This document shows positions 62,106 through 64,000 of a stretch of 64,000 bases of DNA, in pieces. Position 1 is the first letter of the stretch. Every line of letters begins with the position of its first letter. The stretch comes from Ruegeria atlantica. Lineage in GTDB: Bacteria > Pseudomonadota > Alphaproteobacteria > Rhodobacterales > Rhodobacteraceae. The position numbers and the translations under genes were made by a program. Below the pieces are notes generated by a model that saw nothing but the letters and a program-made list of their open reading frames with translations, ran no database searches and was not told the DNA's origin. The stretch spans positions 62,001 to 126,000 of the forward strand of contig NZ_WQBE01000006.1 of NCBI RefSeq assembly GCF_013032005.1, written 5' to 3'.

Positions 62106-63200
62106 ATGGATAAAATGCCCAAATGGGCCGATGTCGTTCTGATCCCACTGATCAGTCTGATATTGGCCGCGATCCTTTCGGCGCTGGTTATTCTGGCCAT
62201 TGGTGAAAACCCGTTTGAAGCGGTGAATCTGATGGTTACCGGCGCGCTGGGGTCGACTTATGGCTGGGGCTATACGCTCTATTACGCGACCAATTTCATG
62301 TTCACCGGGCTGGCGGTGGCTGTGGCGTTCCACGCGCGGCTGTTCAACATCGGCGGCGAAGGCCAAGCCATGCTGGGCGGGCTTGGCGTTGCCATAGTGT
62401 GTCTGTACATCGACTGGCCGCATTGGAGCATTGCCCTGCTGGCCGCCTGTGCGGCGTCGATGCTGTTTGGGGCGGCATGGGCCGCGATACCGGCCTATCT
62501 GCAAGCCAAGCGCGGCAGTCATATCGTCATCACCACGATCATGTTCAACTTTATCGCGGCGGCCTTCCTGAACTATATGCTGGTCAATGTGATGCGCCCG
62601 CAGGGCTCGCAAGATCCTGCAACTGCACGCTTCCCCGAGGCCGTGCATCTGCCGACCTTCCAGTCGATGTTCTCGACCGCTGAAAACGCGGTGTTCAAGG
62701 GTGCGCCGGCCAATATCTCGTTCTTTGTCGCGATCCTGGCCTGTTTCGTGGTCTGGGCGCTGATCTGGCGGACGCGGCTGGGGTATGAGATCCGCGCCTA
62801 TGGTCATTCCGAAACCGGCGCTGTTTATGCCGGTATCTCGCCCGTACGCATCACTATCGTCGCCATGCTGATCTCGGGTGCGTTGGCCGGGTTGATGGCG
62901 ACCAACAACGTGATGGGAGAGGCTGAACGGCTGGTACTCAACTCGACCGAAGGTGCGGGTTTCATCGGGATTGCCGTGGCGCTGATGGGCCGGTCGCACC
63001 CGTTCGGCGTGTTTGTGGCGGCCCTTTTATTCGGGTTCCTGTACCAGGGCGGTGCCGAATTGGCGCTGTGGACCACGATCCCGCGTGAGCTGATCGTGGT
63101 TATTCAAGCGCTGGTGATCCTGTTTACCGGGGCACTGGACAACATGGTGCGCATGCCGCTTGAGAAACTGTTCCTCGGTCTTCGGAAGGGGGCCGAGTGA
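62106..63200 (+). CDS. Nucleoside ABC transporter permease 1
   Basis: A 364-residue inner-membrane protein with about eight to ten hydrophobic segments, YufP-like. The BPD_transp_2 signatures are present: ARLFNIGGEGQAMLGG near residue 77 and the cytoplasmic EAA-type loop RTRLGYEIRAYGHSETGAVYAGI. It begins 3 bases after the ATPase stop, and its own stop shares one base with the next start. It forms a heterodimeric channel with the second permease. Confidence 0.94.
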   Translation: MDKMPKWADVVLIPLISLILAAILSALVILAIGENPFEAVNLMVTGALGSTYGWGYTLYYATNFMFTGLAVAVAFHARLFNIGGEGQAMLGGLGVAIVCLYIDWPHWSIALLAACAASMLFGAAWAAIPAYLQAKRGSHIVITTIMFNFIAAAFLNYMLVNVMRPQGSQDPATARFPEAVHLPTFQSMFSTAENAVFKGAPANISFFVAILACFVVWALIWRTRLGYEIRAYGHSETGAVYAGISPVRITIVAMLISGALAGLMATNNVMGEAERLVLNSTEGAGFIGIAVALMGRSHPFGVFVAALLFGFLYQGGAELALWTTIPRELIVVIQALVILFTGALDNMVRMPLEKLFLGLRKGAE

Positions 63201-64000
63201 TGGAGATTTTCGTAACACTCATTCAGGTTTTTGATTCAACGATCCGCCTGGCAACACCGCTTTTACTGGCGTGTCTGGCCGGGTTGTATTCGGAACGCGC
63301 GGGTATTTTCGACATCGGGCTGGAAGGCAAGATGTTGATGGCGGCGTTTTTCTCGGCGGCGATTGCGGCAGTGACCGGGTCTGTCTGGTTGGGCCTGCTG
63401 GCGGGAATCGGATCCTCGCTGATTTTGTCCGGCTTGCACGGGCTCGCTTCGATAACCTTCAGAGGCAATCAGCTGATCTCGGGCGTTGCCATCAACTTTC
63501 TGGCCTCGGGCCTGACCGTTCTGATTGCGCAGAGCTGGTTCAAACAGGGCGGGCGCACGCCTTCTCTCTTTGGCGGTGGACGGTTCGAATCTGCAGAGTT
63601 TCCTTATGCAATCGGCCCCGAAGATGCTGAACTGTCGGGGAAACCGGTTTCTGAACTGATGTCTGACACCAATTCGTTTCACATGGTGTATTCCGAACTA
63701 CTCTCGGGTCATTCGATATTGGTCTATGTGGCGTTTCTGATGGTGCCATTGACATGGTGGATTCTGTATCGCACCCGGTTCGGCTTGCGCCTGCGCGCGG
63801 TGGGTGAAAATCCGGCTGCGGTGGATACCGCCGGTGTCTCGGTTGTCGGCCTGAGATTTGCGGCCGTTGCCATCTGCGGCGTGCTGTGTGGGATCGCCGG
63901 GGCCTATTTGGCCACTGCCCTGCAGGCCGGGTTCGTCAAGGAAATGACCGCCGGTCGCGGGTTCATCGCTTTGGCCGCGCTGATCTTTGCGAAATGGCGG
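63200..64000 (+). CDS. Nucleoside ABC transporter permease 2 (runs off right edge)
   Basis: The first 267 codons of a YufQ-like permease. It has the same family signature, SERAGIFDIGLEGKMLMAAF, multiple membrane segments and the loop YRTRFGLRLRAVGENPAAVDTAGVSV. Between the third and fourth helical blocks it carries an extra polar stretch of about 40 residues (GGGRFESAEFPYAIGPEDAELS...), probably a periplasmic loop. The ATG at 63200 overlaps the preceding stop by one base (TGATG). No stop occurs before the window end. Confidence 0.93.
   Translation, partial: MEIFVTLIQVFDSTIRLATPLLLACLAGLYSERAGIFDIGLEGKMLMAAFFSAAIAAVTGSVWLGLLAGIGSSLILSGLHGLASITFRGNQLISGVAINFLASGLTVLIAQSWFKQGGRTPSLFGGGRFESAEFPYAIGPEDAELSGKPVSELMSDTNSFHMVYSELLSGHSILVYVAFLMVPLTWWILYRTRFGLRLRAVGENPAAVDTAGVSVVGLRFAAVAICGVLCGIAGAYLATALQAGFVKEMTAGRGFIALAALIFAKWR

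Noticed and set aside
61791..62999. A 402-codon minus-strand open frame
   Set aside because: Antisense to the transporter ATPase and permease, with shadow-like composition.

Overview
The window looks like core chromosome from an alphaproteobacterium of the Rhodobacteraceae, most likely the Roseobacter group. It has a GC-rich, tightly packed gene set and a second heat-shock sigma factor of the RpoHII type. It also carries a class I lysyl-tRNA synthetase, a phenylalanine hydroxylase/pterin dehydratase pair, an Mre-PBP2-RodA elongation cluster and a BMP-type nucleoside transporter. I see no rRNA, tRNA, CRISPR array, transposase or phage gene. No gene-free stretch reaches 300 bases; the longest is about 260 bases at 21972-22234.

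Layout. Positions 1-7.7 kb hold the start of a large unrecognised protein, a small exported protein, lysK, phhA-phhB with a divergent Lrp-type regulator, a TerB-like protein, a Tat-exported DacB-type carboxypeptidase, nadD and a MOSC protein. Positions 7.7-12.3 kb hold ettA, two sulfotransferase-like genes (the most accessory-looking stretch), a cold-shock gene with a clear terminator and an L,D-transpeptidase. Positions 12.2-16.1 kb hold a tesA/ybbA/ybbP-type cluster. Positions 16.1-26.2 kb hold an NsrR-like regulator with an FNR-type box beside a gamma-glutamylcyclotransferase-like gene, then gltX, a metallo-beta-lactamase-fold protein, an FAD oxidoreductase, nadE, an 18-repeat MORN protein and an SDR. 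Positions 26.2-35.7 kb hold leuA with a short leader peptide, rlmJ, mreB-mreC-mreD-mrdA-rodA and a hydroxyacid dehydrogenase. Positions 35.7-46 kb hold an M3 peptidase, a membrane-anchored MoeB/ThiF protein, dut, coaBC, chaN-rpoHII, cobU with a CobC-like phosphatase, a GST-like protein with a cysteine tail, and comM. Positions 46-59.3 kb hold gshB, yraN, rsmI, an LpoA-like lipoprotein, glnD, murJ, a rhomboid lacking its catalytic residues, trpS, ilvE, a stress protein, a DsbA-like isomerase, nfuA, tsaB and rimI. Positions 59.3-64 kb hold a four-gene BMP nucleoside importer that runs off the right edge, preceded by a RutR-like operator.

How the genes work together. Cell-wall growth is a strong theme: the Mre/PBP2/RodA elongasome, MurJ lipid II flippase, LpoA-like activator, DacB-type carboxypeptidase and L,D-transpeptidase. 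Translation is another: three aminoacyl-tRNA synthetases, EttA, RlmJ, RsmI, TsaB and RimI. Stress and redox genes include RpoHII, ChaN, GshB, the GST-like protein, the NsrR-like regulator and NfuA.

The genome is very compact. Eight convergent gene pairs have stop codons overlapping or at most 4 bases apart, and many co-directional pairs overlap by 4 bases. I found no convincing new multi-gene system. The best leads are the rhomboid without its Ser/His dyad, the leuA leader, four candidate operator or promoter sites (FNR, RutR, RpoE-type, CtrA-like), a hairpin at the comM start, the GST with a TRASH/YHS-like tail and a two-copy palindromic intergenic repeat.
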